From Sphingomonas phyllosphaerae (GTDB lineage: Bacteria; Pseudomonadota; Alphaproteobacteria; Sphingomonadales; Sphingomonadaceae), in the NCBI RefSeq assembly GCF_029623345.1, contig NZ_JAPYKH010000002.1:248001-312000 (forward strand): a stretch of DNA of 64,000 bases. Reading direction: 5' to 3'. This document shows, piece after piece, positions 18,515-27,780 of this stretch; the stretch's first letter is position 1, and every line of letters starts with the position of its first letter. A program made the translations under genes and the position numbers. The notes below the pieces were generated by a model that ran no database searches, was not told the DNA's origin, and saw nothing but the letters and a program-made list of their open reading frames with translations.

Positions 18515-18538
18515 GGGCGGCCGGCGCGCCGGCCGCCC
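18515..18538 (-). terminator. Strong palindromic terminator-like hairpin
   Basis: A perfect 24-base palindrome (GGGCGGCCGGCG and its complement), 12 bases downstream of the stress-protein stop codon on the minus strand. It is very GC-rich and lacks a T-tract, so it could act as a terminator or 3' stabiliser. Confidence 0.5.
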
Positions 18539-18550
18539 CTGCGCCGTGGT

Positions 18551-18985
18551 TCAAGCGGCGATCTCGCCTTCGTCGGCGCCGTCCCAATAGCGGATGCGGT
18601 CCGCTCGGACGATGATCATAACGATGCCGGGGGTGTCGATGCCCTCCGGAAAATAACGGTCGAGGTCCTTGGTCCAATGCGCCTCAAACTGTGCCTTGTC
18701 CTCGATCAGCGCGGCCTGTCCCTCGACCGCGACGAACAGCGGCGGGCCGCCCAGCATCCCGGCGGCGCCGGTGTAGCTCAGCGTCACCGCGGGATCAGCG
18801 CGGATGTCGGAGACCTTGCGCGAGTCGCTGTAGGCGAAGAAATAGCTGTCACCCTGGTACTCGACGTCGCCGTTGTTGCTCATCGGGCGCGCGGTAAGCC
18901 CGCCCGCGGCGGATCGCGTGGCCAACATGGCGAAATCCAGCTTCGCCATCTTTCGAGACAGTTCGTGCAACGTCAGCTTGGCCAT
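18551..18985 (-). CDS. General stress protein 26-like (PNPOx-fold) protein
   Basis: A 144-residue split-barrel protein of the pyridoxamine-5'-phosphate oxidase-like superfamily, general stress protein 26 group (B. subtilis GSP26-type). Members bind FMN or FAD; physiological roles are poorly known. The family pattern is seen in MLATRSAAGGLTARPMSN, the SDSRKVSDIRADPAVTLSY block and the C-terminal YWDG. ATG 18985 begins the conserved domain and has a G-rich ribosome site; an in-frame start at 19027 would add 14 unconserved residues. It sits near catalase and DUF2252, in a stress/miscellaneous region. Confidence 0.85.
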   Translation of the reverse strand: MAKLTLHELSRKMAKLDFAMLATRSAAGGLTARPMSNNGDVEYQGDSYFFAYSDSRKVSDIRADPAVTLSYTGAAGMLGGPPLFVAVEGQAALIEDKAQFEAHWTKDLDRYFPEGIDTPGIVMIIVRADRIRYWDGADEGEIAA

Positions 18986-19198
18986 GTGCCCCCGCGATCG
19001 GTGATGCACGTCGGCGACCATCACCAACGCTCCGATTCACCGCGGCCTCCCCAACGAGGCGTGGGCAATCTGGTTCATCGATCTCGGCTGTTCACCTGGC
19101 GGTGCGTCGGCTTGTCAGCGGTCATTGTGCCGGCGCCTGTCCCAACGCGGGACCTAAGCCCCTCTGTCATCGCCGCCGCGGTGGGATAAGCAAAGATT

Positions 19199-19354
19199 GT
19201 GTCCGAAGATGTCCGCTACCTCGCCGCGCGTCGCCCCTCTGTGGACGGCGAGGAGCAATGGGGTCTCTATCTGCCAAGCGAGGATCGTTGGATCGATATC
19301 GTGTTCCGCTCCAAGCGCGAGGCGGAGCGGCTGATCGACGAGATGGGCCAATAA
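19199..19354 (+). CDS. Small hypothetical protein (51 aa)
   Basis: A 51-residue acidic/basic soluble product starting at GTG 19199 and stopping at 19354. The composition is protein-like (WGLYLPSEDRWIDIVF, then RSKREAERLIDEMG, a likely amphipathic helix), unlike the Arg/Ala/Pro-rich shadow frames around it. The ribosome site (GGGATAAG) is weak. It lies 10 bases upstream of the GTG of the DUF2252 gene and may be co-transcribed with it. I do not recognise the family. Confidence 0.55.
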   Translation: MSEDVRYLAARRPSVDGEEQWGLYLPSEDRWIDIVFRSKREAERLIDEMGQ

Positions 19355-19364
19355 GCGGACCGAG

Positions 19365-20657
19365 GTGGCTCTCCTGTGCCGCAGGCGACCGTGGCGACGG
19401 AACGACGCACGCCCAGCGCCGTTCGGCGGAGATGAAGATAATCCAGGTCAGGCGCCGCTATTGAGCGGCGTCGCTCCGTCGCACCGCCAAGGCGCGCTCA
19501 GCGCCGCCCGCGACGCCAAGATGGCCCGATCCGCCCACGCCTATGTTCGCGGCAACACCGAGCGCTTCTACGAGTGGCTGGCGGCCGCACCGGTCCGCCT
19601 ACCCGAGGGACCGGCGGTGTGGATTTGCGGCGACTGCCATCTCGGCAACCTCGGCGCGATCTCCGACGGCGGCGAGGGACTGGACGTGCACATCCGCGAC
19701 CTGGATCAGGCGGTCATCGGCAATCCGATCTACGACCTCATCCGGCTCGGCCTGTCGCTCGCCACCGCCGCGCGCGGTTCGGACCTGCCCGGCCTCGCGA
19801 CGATGCAGATCCTCGACGCGATGCTGGCTGGCTATGTCGCCGGGATCGCCGATCCGGTCGCGGGCCACGCCGGGGTGGAGCCTGATGCGGTGAAGAGCGT
19901 GCGGCGACGCGCCGCGCGCCGCCGCTGGAAGCATCTCGCGCGCGAACGCCTGGAAGGCGGCGAGCCGCGCCTGTCACTCGGGGACAAGTTCTGGCCACTC
20001 ACAGAGCGCGAGCGCGAGGCGCTCGACGAGCTCTTCTCCCGCCCCGACGTGTGCGACATGGTGCTCTCGCTCGACCCGGGCAATCGCCGGCGCCGCGTCC
20101 GGCTCGTCGACGCGGCTTATTGGATGAAGGGGTGCAGCTCGCTTGGGCTGAGGCGCTATGCGGTGCTCGTCGCGCTCGATCGCACGCGGCGGCGCTCGCG
20201 CTACGCCTTGGTCGACATCAAGGAAGCGGTGACGTCGGTCGCGCCGTCCGCGCACGCCGCCGCGATGCCCGCCGATCAGGCCGAACGCGTGCGTCACGCC
20301 GCCTGCGCGCTGTCTCCGTTGCTGGGCTCGCGTATGCTGCCGGTAGCCATGCTCGACGGCTCCTTCTTCATCCGCGAGCTTGCGCCGCAGGACCTCAAGA
20401 TCGAGGTGGATCAGTTCTCCCGCGCCGAGGCCGTGAGAGCGGCGCGCTACCTCGCCTTCGTCGTGGGCGGGGCGCACAGCCGGCAGATGGACGCGAGCAG
20501 CCGCGCGGTGTGGGAGGAGCGCCTGCTCGCCGACACGACCAGCACCCAGGGCACGCCGACGTGGCTGTGGCGCAGCGTGGTGGCGCTCGCCGGGCAGCAT
20601 GAGAGCGGCTACCTCGACCATTGCCGCACGGTCGCGCTGCGCCGAGCGGCAGCGTAG
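19365..20657 (+). CDS. DUF2252 family protein
   Basis: A protein of up to 430 residues belonging to DUF2252, a family with a kinase/phosphotransferase-like fold and unknown function. Recognisable blocks are AHAYVRGNTERFYEWL, the acidic ICGDCHLGNLG, DVHIRDLDQAVIGNPIYDLIRL, YALVDIKEA and FFIRELAPQDLKIEVDQ. The GDxHLxN and DxD-type motifs recall aminoglycoside-phosphotransferase-like active sites, but activity is unproven. The first ~50 residues are poorly conserved and the GTG start at 19365 has only a weak ribosome site; a start nearer 19462 (TTG) is possible. Located after the 51-aa ORF and before an HNH gene. Confidence 0.82.
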   Translation: MALLCRRRPWRRNDARPAPFGGDEDNPGQAPLLSGVAPSHRQGALSAARDAKMARSAHAYVRGNTERFYEWLAAAPVRLPEGPAVWICGDCHLGNLGAISDGGEGLDVHIRDLDQAVIGNPIYDLIRLGLSLATAARGSDLPGLATMQILDAMLAGYVAGIADPVAGHAGVEPDAVKSVRRRAARRRWKHLARERLEGGEPRLSLGDKFWPLTEREREALDELFSRPDVCDMVLSLDPGNRRRRVRLVDAAYWMKGCSSLGLRRYAVLVALDRTRRRSRYALVDIKEAVTSVAPSAHAAAMPADQAERVRHAACALSPLLGSRMLPVAMLDGSFFIRELAPQDLKIEVDQFSRAEAVRAARYLAFVVGGAHSRQMDASSRAVWEERLLADTTSTQGTPTWLWRSVVALAGQHESGYLDHCRTVALRRAAA

Positions 20658-20818
20658 CGGGATCGCTGAAGCGGAACGACGCGCCGCGGTCGGGTCTGGC
20701 GAAGAGCGATGGCTGTCCCGCGCGAGGCCAGCGGCGACGGCATGCTCGGCAGCTTTCGGTTGGACGCGCCGAACCGCTTGGCTACAGGCTGGCGACCCCG
20801 GTGCAGATGGATCGAGCG

Positions 20819-21154
20819 ATGGCCAGACGTTCAAAACGCGATCCCTACGATCATCTGCCCCAGGGGGACGAGGTCGCGTCCGCGCCGGTGCCATGCTGGC
20901 TCTGCGGGCGGCCGACCGGCAAGACGATCGTCTGGCACCATCCCGTGCCGAAGAGCCGGGGTGGCCGCGACGTCGTGCCGATGCATCCGATCTGCCAGCA
21001 GACCCTGATCGCGAACTTCACGAACTCCGAACTGCAGCGGCACGGCATGGATGTGAGCGGTCTGCTGGATCACCCGAACGTGCGCAAATTCGTCGACTGG
21101 GTGGCGAAGAAAGATCCGGAGTTCACCGCGACCATCACGAAAAAACAGCGCTGA
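20819..21154 (+). CDS. Small HNH-type endonuclease domain protein
   Basis: A 111-residue protein with an HNH/zinc-finger nuclease core: CWLCG (first Cys pair), HHPVPKSRGG (catalytic-type His pair), and MHPICQQ with a further Cys, matching small free-standing HNH proteins of alphaproteobacteria. ATG 20819 is chosen; ATG 20807 (MDRAMARRS) is nearly as likely, and the frame is open well upstream without protein character. It may be a stand-alone DNA-processing or structural zinc protein; no restriction-modification partner is nearby. It converges on the SGNH hydrolase gene. Confidence 0.75.
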   Translation: MARRSKRDPYDHLPQGDEVASAPVPCWLCGRPTGKTIVWHHPVPKSRGGRDVVPMHPICQQTLIANFTNSELQRHGMDVSGLLDHPNVRKFVDWVAKKDPEFTATITKKQR

Positions 21155-21264
21155 CAGAAGGACAACCCGTTCGCACGCGGCGGACGCTGCTTGTCTTCGC
21201 GCTTGCGCGCCGCGGTGGTGCCCGAGCGCTTTCAGCCCGCCAATGACGCCGACGTGTGCGAGGA

Positions 21265-22071
21265 TCAGCCGGGGTCGCTCAGCAGGCGGACGAGTGCCGC
21301 CGCGACCGCGGCATGCCCCGCCGTGGTGGGATGCCACGACACTCCCGTCGCCGAGCGGCCGACAGCGTAAGGCTCGGCGGCGCAGGAGTCGTGGCCGCGC
21401 GACAGCGTGCCGGCGCGCAGCAGCGCCGCGTGCTCCCGCCGCGCGACCGCCGCGGTGACCCCCGCGAGATGGCGGACGGTCGCGCGCGCCCGCGCCAGCC
21501 CAACCGAGTCATAGGGGACGGAAGCGCAAGGCCGCGCCGGCAGCATGTCGAGATAGTCGACGAACACGAGCCGGGCGCGAGGCGCGCGGCGGCGCACCTC
21601 GCGCGCGACCTCGGTGAGATGACGCTCCAGCCGCGCCCATTCCGCTGCGGTCGGGAGGGGTGGCCGGCCGCAGCGCGGAGCCGCACCGTCGCGCGCGGGG
21701 TCACATTCGGCGCGGGCGAGATCGCCGACGAGATGCACGTCGTTGCCTCCAATCGTCACCGTTACGAGCCGGGTGGCGGGGGTGAGATGGTCGAGCTGCG
21801 CGGGCAGTTCGTTCCAGGCGTGGAGTAGATGCTCGGTGGTGGCGCCGCCGCAGCTCGCGTCGACGAGGTCGAGGCGGAGCCGTGCCGCGACGAGCCGGGG
21901 GTAGTTGTTGACCGTCTGCCCGCAGCGCACCGGCGCGGACGGCGCCGCCGCGCCGATCCGCGCGCCCGCCGCATAGGAGCTGCCGAGCGCCACATAGGTC
22001 GAGCCCGGCGGCAGCGCGGCGGGGGATGCTGGCGCCGCGGCGAGCGCGAGCAGCGCGACGGCGCCGCGCAT
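21265..22071 (-). CDS. SGNH/GDSL-family hydrolase, exported
   Basis: A 268-residue SGNH esterase-like protein with an N-terminal signal peptide (residues 1-19). Block I is GSSYAAG with Ser32 as nucleophile, block III is IGGND, and block V is SWHP with His246. The usual Asp three residues before the His is Val, as in Ser-His dyad enzymes of this superfamily. ATG 22071 overlaps the stop of the GH76 gene by one base (TGATG), making it the last cistron of the mannan operon. In this context it could deacetylate or de-esterify mannan side groups; that is inference. The frame is open much further upstream only as a GH76 shadow. Confidence 0.85.
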   Translation of the reverse strand: MRGAVALLALAAAPASPAALPPGSTYVALGSSYAAGARIGAAAPSAPVRCGQTVNNYPRLVAARLRLDLVDASCGGATTEHLLHAWNELPAQLDHLTPATRLVTVTIGGNDVHLVGDLARAECDPARDGAAPRCGRPPLPTAAEWARLERHLTEVAREVRRRAPRARLVFVDYLDMLPARPCASVPYDSVGLARARATVRHLAGVTAAVARREHAALLRAGTLSRGHDSCAAEPYAVGRSATGVSWHPTTAGHAAVAAALVRLLSDPG

Positions 22072-23222
22072 CAGTACAGCAGCGCCCAGTCGGCCCGGTG
22101 CCACGCCGACACCGCCTCCACCTGCACCAGTGCGGCGGTGTCGATCAGCTCGGCGCGGCGGCCGGCAAACTGGACGAGCCCGGCGGCGTTGCGGCGGCGC
22201 CGCCACATGCGGTCGGCGTAGCCGCGCATCGCGTCCAGGTCGCGGCGGTCGTGGGTCGCGTCGGCGAGCAGCAGCAGGTTCTTGAAGTAGATCGCGTTGA
22301 AGGGCGGCGGCTGGTCGTCGACCTGCTCGCCCGCGACGAGCTGGACACGGCTCGCCGCGGCGATGCGGCGTGCCTCGGCGAGATAGCGTGCCTCGCCGGT
22401 GGCGCGCCACAGCAGCACGTTGACGCCCACCGGCACGCCTTGATTGTAGCTCCACACGCGCGGTTCGATCGTGCCGTCGCGCTTGATATGGTCGGCGTAG
22501 AGGCCGTCGCGGCGCTGCAGCGTCGCGTTGGTCCAGCGATAGTAACGCAGCGCGTCGTCGAGATAGGCGCGCTCCCGCGTGATCAGGTACAGCCGCACGC
22601 CGAGCTCGGCCGCGGGCATGTTCGACACGGTGTTGCGGTCGCCGTTGTCGCGCTTCTGCGTCCACACCAATCCGCCGGGCGAGGGGAGCCCCTTCTCCTC
22701 CGACCAGCCCGATCGCACCAGCGCGAAGATTGCGCGCGCGCGTCGCAGCGACTCGGCGTCGCGGCGGAAGAGGTGGTGCTGCACCTCGGCAAGCCCGACC
22801 CACTCATTGTCGTCGTAATAGAGGTCGTCGCCGTGGCCGAGCGGCGCGACCACCTTGGCAAGGTGGCCAGCGATGCCGGTGGTGGAGCTGTTCGACCAGT
22901 AACGCTGCTGCGCCGCGCGTACTTTGACGAGCGCGGGCGCGAAGCGGCGCCCCCCTGCGCCCGGCATCATGGCGAGGTCGAGCAGCGCGACATGCGCCTG
23001 CGAGAAGGGCCATTCGGTCGAGTAGCGCTCGTCGCCCGCACGCGCCGGGTGGTACTCGCGGTAGAGACCGGTTCCGTCGCCCACCGCGAACGCCTTCTCG
23101 AGCGCCGCGTGCCAGGCGAGCGCGCGCGCGCCGGGGGGGGCGGCGGGCGCCGCCGCCTCGCGCGCGCCGGCGAGCGCCAGCGCGCCGCCGACGAACGCGC
23201 GGCGCGTCGGATGCGCCGCCAT
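22071..23222 (-). CDS. GH76 endo-alpha-1,6-mannanase
   Basis: A 383-residue glycoside hydrolase family 76 protein. The family cleaves the alpha-1,6-mannose backbone of yeast/fungal mannan. The catalytic tandem Asp pair is Asp137-Asp138 in YYDDNEW, and other family blocks (NTVSNMPAAELGVRLY, YNQGVPVGVN) follow. The N-terminus HPTRRAFVGGALALAGA is a Tat-type signal with the twin Arg, indicating periplasmic export of a folded enzyme. ATG 23222 overlaps the TonB-receptor stop by one base (TGATG). It probably acts on oligomannosides brought in by that receptor, followed by the GH125 exo-mannosidases encoded at 31489-34543. Confidence 0.9.
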   Translation of the reverse strand: MAAHPTRRAFVGGALALAGAREAAAPAAPPGARALAWHAALEKAFAVGDGTGLYREYHPARAGDERYSTEWPFSQAHVALLDLAMMPGAGGRRFAPALVKVRAAQQRYWSNSSTTGIAGHLAKVVAPLGHGDDLYYDDNEWVGLAEVQHHLFRRDAESLRRARAIFALVRSGWSEEKGLPSPGGLVWTQKRDNGDRNTVSNMPAAELGVRLYLITRERAYLDDALRYYRWTNATLQRRDGLYADHIKRDGTIEPRVWSYNQGVPVGVNVLLWRATGEARYLAEARRIAAASRVQLVAGEQVDDQPPPFNAIYFKNLLLLADATHDRRDLDAMRGYADRMWRRRRNAAGLVQFAGRRAELIDTAALVQVEAVSAWHRADWALLY

Positions 23223-26008
23223 CACAAGCGGAACCGCGCGCCGAGCGCGAAGACGCGGCTCTCGTAGCGGACGTCGCGCGGGTAGCTCGCATTGGCCAGT
23301 CCCGGCACCGCGCGCAGCGCACGATAGGGCGAGCCGGTGATGTTGCTTACGTCGAAGGTCAGCGTCACCGCCTCGATCGCGGCGACCGACAGCGAGAAGT
23401 CGAGCCGCTCGATCGGGCGGTTGAACTCGGCGCCGATCAGCTGGCCGGCGTTGTCGGTGGCGAAGAAGTTCGTCACGCGCGAGCGCCAATTGTACGCCAG
23501 TCGCGCCGACACTGGACCCTTCTCATAGATGCCGACCGCATTGTAGCTCCACTTCGACACGCCGGGTATGTCGCTGTCCTGCCCGGCTTCGCCGAGCGAG
23601 ACGGGCAGCGCCTGCGAGGCGTCGATATAGGTCGCGTTGAGCTGGGTACCGAAGCCGCTCAGTACGCCGGGCAGGAAGTCGAAGAAGGTCTGGAAAGCCA
23701 CCTCGGCGCCCTGCAATCGACCCTTGCCGCCGTTCTCGGGCCGGTTGACGGTGACCGGCGTTGCGAAGCCGAGGTCGACCTGGCTGTTGAGGTTGGTGAT
23801 GAAGCCCTGCACGTCGCGGCGGAAGATCGCGCCGGTCAGCGAGCCGGTCTTGGAGAAGTACCATTCCAGCGAGGCATCGTAGTTGGTCGACAGGATCGGT
23901 TGCAGGTTGATGTTGCCGCTGTTGCCGGTGATCGGCGTCACGCCGGGGCTGCCGATCGTCACCGCCGGGTTGAGCTGGTTGTACTCGGGCCGGGTGCGTG
24001 TCTCGGTCGCCGAGAGGCGGAGCTGGAGCTGGTCGGTGAACTTGGCGCGGAACGAGGCGCTGGGGAGCACGTCGACATAGTTCTGTCGCGAGGTGGTGGT
24101 TTGAAGCTCACCGCCGACCAGCGCGTTGCCGGTCAGCTGCGCCTTGGTGTTGACGATCCGCGCGCCGACCACGCCGTCGACCGGCACGCCGCCGACGTCG
24201 AAGCCATAGTGGAACTGGCCGTAAAAGGCGTAGGATTTCTCCAGCGCGTCGAGCCGCTCGTTCTGGACGTAGGCGGGGATGTCGGAGTCCCACAAAGCGC
24301 GTTCGGTCAATGCGGCGGGAGTGCCGATCTGCTCCAGCCCGCTGCGCGCGAGATCGCGCAGCGCCTCGATATTGTCGACGATCCCCGCGCGGGTCGACGC
24401 ATACCATTGGCTCAGCCCGGGGGCCTGGCCGCCGCGGAAGCCGCGGTCGATCGGCGTGCCGGTGTCCCCGCCCGGGATGTCGGAGAGGCGCAGCCCGAGC
24501 GAGCGCAGCGTGGCGTAACGGCCGCCGCTCTGCAGCCGCGCGTCGCGGTCGGTCAGGCGGAAGCCGACGTCGAGCTGGGTGATCACGGGTAGCTCGGTGT
24601 CGAGCTTGAGGTCGGTTCGCCACTGGATGCCCTTGCCGGTCGCCAGCGAACGGCGATCGTAGATGCCGCGCAGGATGTAGCTGCTGGGATCGTTGGCGGC
24701 GAAGCCGGGCAGGCCGAACTGCGCCCCGCCGTCCGCGCCGCCGATGTCGAACACGAGGTTGGCCGACTGCGCGGTCGCGGGCGCGAAGTCGACGTTATAG
24801 TCGGTATATTCGGCCTTGGAGTCGGTATAGGCGAAGTCGGTCGTCAGCGTCGCGCGGCCGGTCTTCCACGATCCGCCGATCGCACCCTGATAGGCATTGG
24901 TGCGCCCCGCGCGCGTGCTGCGCGAGAAGTCGATGCCGCGGCCGTTGGCGAAGTCGGGGGTGACGGTGACGCTCTCCAGCGTCCCGGGCTCGGCGGCGTT
25001 GCGGACGATGTTGCTCAGCGTCGGGTTGTTGTTGACGAGGTCGAAGCCGGCGAAGTCGTTGGCCACGTCCGTTCGCGCACCCTGGAACAGCCCGTCGACG
25101 TAGAATTCTAGGTTGGGGGCTGGGCGCCACTGGATCGTACCGTTGACCGACGGCCGCCAGCGCTTGCCGCGGTCATAATAGACGCCGGCGCTCTCGGGCA
25201 GCACGAAGTCGCGCGGGCCGTCGACCGGCTGGTTCGCGCCGGGGCTGACGATGTTGCCGTTGATGTAGCGTGACGAGGTCAGATAGTGGAGCTGGGTGTA
25301 GGACACGTTGACCAGCGCGCCCAGCTCACCGATTGGCGTGTCCCAGCGGTCGGTCACGAGCACGTTGAAGTTGGGATCGTACTTGCGCGCCTGGTCGCCG
25401 TAGGTGCCGCGCACCGCGCCCGCGATCTGGAAGCCGTCGAAGTCGAACGGACGGCGCGAGCGCACGTTGATCAAGCCGGCGATGCCGCCCTCGATCAGGT
25501 CGGCGCTGGTGGTCTTGTACACCTCCAGCCCGGCGAGCGCGCCGGCGGGGAAGTCCTGCAGCGCGACGTTGCGCAGCTCGGCGGTGAACATCTCGCGGCC
25601 GTTGTAGGTCGTGGTCAGGTTGGGCAGCCCGCGCACCTGCACGCCACCGGCCTCGTCGCTGCTGCGGTTAACCTGCACGCCGGTGATCCGCGCCAGCGCC
25701 TCGGAGGCGTTGTTGTCGGGCAGCTTGCCGATGTCCTCGGCCACCACCGCGTCGACGATCTGGTCGGAATCGCGCTTGAGCGCCTGCGCGGTCTGGAGGC
25801 TGCGGCGCAGCCCGGTGACGACGATGTCGTCCGAGCCCGGCGCCGCGGCGACCGCGCCGTCCGCCGCGGCCGGCGGCCCGGCCTCGGCGGGTGCCTCGCC
25901 CTGCGGCGTCGCGGCCGGCGCGTCCTGCGCTACGGCCGCGGCGGGCCACAGCGAGGCCGCGGCGAGCGCGAGCGCGGAGGCCCGCGCGAGCTGGTTCAAC
26001 TGGATCAT
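23222..26008 (-). CDS. TonB-dependent receptor of mannan locus
   Basis: A 928-residue outer-membrane receptor: signal peptide ending AVAQ near residue 28, low-complexity linker, TonB-box-like DDIVVTGLR, plug domain (EDIGKLPDNNASEALARITG) and barrel ending ARFRL. ATG 26008 is preferred over the more upstream in-frame start because GGGGAGAG lies just before it and the signal sequence starts there. It lies 38 bases after the phosphomannose isomerase gene and overlaps GH76, so it is coupled to mannan-processing enzymes; alpha-mannan oligosaccharides are its probable ligands. Confidence 0.93.
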   Translation of the reverse strand: MIQLNQLARASALALAAASLWPAAAVAQDAPAATPQGEAPAEAGPPAAADGAVAAAPGSDDIVVTGLRRSLQTAQALKRDSDQIVDAVVAEDIGKLPDNNASEALARITGVQVNRSSDEAGGVQVRGLPNLTTTYNGREMFTAELRNVALQDFPAGALAGLEVYKTTSADLIEGGIAGLINVRSRRPFDFDGFQIAGAVRGTYGDQARKYDPNFNVLVTDRWDTPIGELGALVNVSYTQLHYLTSSRYINGNIVSPGANQPVDGPRDFVLPESAGVYYDRGKRWRPSVNGTIQWRPAPNLEFYVDGLFQGARTDVANDFAGFDLVNNNPTLSNIVRNAAEPGTLESVTVTPDFANGRGIDFSRSTRAGRTNAYQGAIGGSWKTGRATLTTDFAYTDSKAEYTDYNVDFAPATAQSANLVFDIGGADGGAQFGLPGFAANDPSSYILRGIYDRRSLATGKGIQWRTDLKLDTELPVITQLDVGFRLTDRDARLQSGGRYATLRSLGLRLSDIPGGDTGTPIDRGFRGGQAPGLSQWYASTRAGIVDNIEALRDLARSGLEQIGTPAALTERALWDSDIPAYVQNERLDALEKSYAFYGQFHYGFDVGGVPVDGVVGARIVNTKAQLTGNALVGGELQTTTSRQNYVDVLPSASFRAKFTDQLQLRLSATETRTRPEYNQLNPAVTIGSPGVTPITGNSGNINLQPILSTNYDASLEWYFSKTGSLTGAIFRRDVQGFITNLNSQVDLGFATPVTVNRPENGGKGRLQGAEVAFQTFFDFLPGVLSGFGTQLNATYIDASQALPVSLGEAGQDSDIPGVSKWSYNAVGIYEKGPVSARLAYNWRSRVTNFFATDNAGQLIGAEFNRPIERLDFSLSVAAIEAVTLTFDVSNITGSPYRALRAVPGLANASYPRDVRYESRVFALGARFRL

Positions 26009-26046
26009 GGTCACTCTCCCCTGCGTTCTTGTCGTTGCTGTCGTTT

Positions 26047-27780
26047 TCACTGGTCGGTCGGTCGCACCCAGGCGCGCATCACCGCGCAGGCCGCGCAGGC
26101 CGCGCCCGGCGGCGCGAGCGAGCGCAGCCGGTAGCGGCCGAGCGCCGCCGGGATCACGAAGGTCTCGGCATAATGGACCTCGAAGGGCGCGAACGCGTCG
26201 TCCGGGCTCTCCACCGCCGCCGCCGTGCCGGCGACGAGGTTGAGGACGTTGAGCGTGCCCGCGGTGTCGAGCTCGACGCTCGTCTCGAACCAGGCGCGCT
26301 CGGTCTCGATGAATTCGAGCGGGTGAAGTCCGGTGCGCTCGCGGCGCCAGTCGCTTCCACTCGCGACGGGCGTGACCTGGTTGACCAGTTCGGTGCGCGT
26401 CACCGTCTCGCGGCGCGTCCAGTCGATGTTGGCGAGGCCGTGCTCAAGGTGGATCGGGCGCGGACGACCGTCGAGCCCGAGCCGTCCCCAGTCCCACAGC
26501 TTGAAGGTGAAGATGTACGGCGTGGCGCTGATCTCGAGCACCATCGCGTCGCACCCGGAGCAGTGGATCGTGCCGGCCGGGATGAGGAAATGATCGTGCG
26601 CGCGCGCCGGCAGGCGATTCACCAGCGCGTCGACGTCGGGCGGTGGGCCGCCCGCCTGCGCTGCGGTGAGCGCGGCGGCGACAGCGGCGGGCTCGGCCGC
26701 GTCGGTGAGCCCGAGATAGACGCACGCGTCCGCGCCGGCATCGAGCAGATAATAGCTCTCGTCCTGGGTGTAGGGCAGGCCGAAGGCGGCACGCGCATAG
26801 TCGGCGCGCGGGTGGACCTGGAGCGAGAGGTTGCCGCCTTCCATCGTGTCGAGCAGGTCGAAGCGGATCGGAAATTCGGCGCCGAAGCGCGCGATGACGT
26901 CGCCGCCGAGCAGCGCGTCGGGGCGGAGCCGCACGAGGTCGAGCGCGGGGAGCTCGAACGCCTCCTCGCCGAAGCCGAGCAGCAGGCTGTTCTCCTCGGG
27001 CACGCAGTCGAAGCACCAGGCATAATTGGGTGGGCCGTCGGGCAGGTCGAAGGTGCGCCGCATCCACTGCCCGCCCCACGGCCCGGCATCGAAGAAGGGC
27101 ACGACGCGGAACGGGCGCGCCGCGACCGCGTCGAGCGAACGATGGTAGGTGTCGCCGGCGATCATCCGCGGCACCGGCCCGTTCGCCTCAACGACGAAGT
27201 CGACCTCGGGCAGCAGCGCGTATTTGACCGCGTCGCCGACGCGCCAGTCGACGAAGAAGGCGCGGCGGTAGAGCGCCGCCGCGCGCGCGGAGCGGTCGCT
27301 TCCGCCCAGGTTGGCGATCTCGCCGCGGCGCTGGCGCTGCTGGAGCTCCCACCGCGCCATGGCGACATAGACCAATAGCTCGCGCGCGGGCAGGACGGTC
27401 GCGGCGCCCGGGCCGACGACCACCGTGCGACGCCCCGATACGCGCCCTGCGCGCCACGCCGCGACCTTCGCCGCGTCGAGGAAGTCGGCGATGCCGATCG
27501 ACGGGAAGCGCGCGAACACCGGGTCGTCGCCGAGCGAGGCGTCTATTTCGGCGTCGAGCACCGCTGGATTGCGGAACAGCGCGGCGGTGTCGACTACCTC
27601 CGCCTCGGGCCACGCCTCGCGCAGCGCCGCGACGATCGCCGCAACCGGCGCGCCCGGATAGCATTCGACGCAGAGATCGCGCGCCGCGGCGAGGTGGGGC
27701 AGGATCGCGGCCCAGCCGACCAGGCAGGCGTCCGCCGCGTCGTCGATGCGGACGACGGGCCGCTTGTCATAGTTGGTCAC
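26047..27780 (-). CDS. manA: Class I mannose-6-phosphate isomerase with N-terminal extension
   Basis: A 577-residue protein whose C-terminal ~370 residues are a type I phosphomannose isomerase cupin that interconverts mannose-6-P and fructose-6-P. Zinc-ligand motifs are GGNLSLQVHP and IPAGTIHCSG. The N-terminal ~190 residues (ECYPGAPV, RTVVVGPGAA, YVAMARWELQ) form an extra domain not found in E. coli ManA (about 390 residues); it resembles a degenerate P-loop domain but lacks a GKS/T loop. GTG 27780 has GGGAGA upstream and overlaps the kinase gene by 14 bases. It takes the product of the adjacent ROK kinase into glycolysis. Confidence 0.87.
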   Translation of the reverse strand: MTNYDKRPVVRIDDAADACLVGWAAILPHLAAARDLCVECYPGAPVAAIVAALREAWPEAEVVDTAALFRNPAVLDAEIDASLGDDPVFARFPSIGIADFLDAAKVAAWRAGRVSGRRTVVVGPGAATVLPARELLVYVAMARWELQQRQRRGEIANLGGSDRSARAAALYRRAFFVDWRVGDAVKYALLPEVDFVVEANGPVPRMIAGDTYHRSLDAVAARPFRVVPFFDAGPWGGQWMRRTFDLPDGPPNYAWCFDCVPEENSLLLGFGEEAFELPALDLVRLRPDALLGGDVIARFGAEFPIRFDLLDTMEGGNLSLQVHPRADYARAAFGLPYTQDESYYLLDAGADACVYLGLTDAAEPAAVAAALTAAQAGGPPPDVDALVNRLPARAHDHFLIPAGTIHCSGCDAMVLEISATPYIFTFKLWDWGRLGLDGRPRPIHLEHGLANIDWTRRETVTRTELVNQVTPVASGSDWRRERTGLHPLEFIETERAWFETSVELDTAGTLNVLNLVAGTAAAVESPDDAFAPFEVHYAETFVIPAALGRYRLRSLAPPGAACAACAVMRAWVRPTDQ

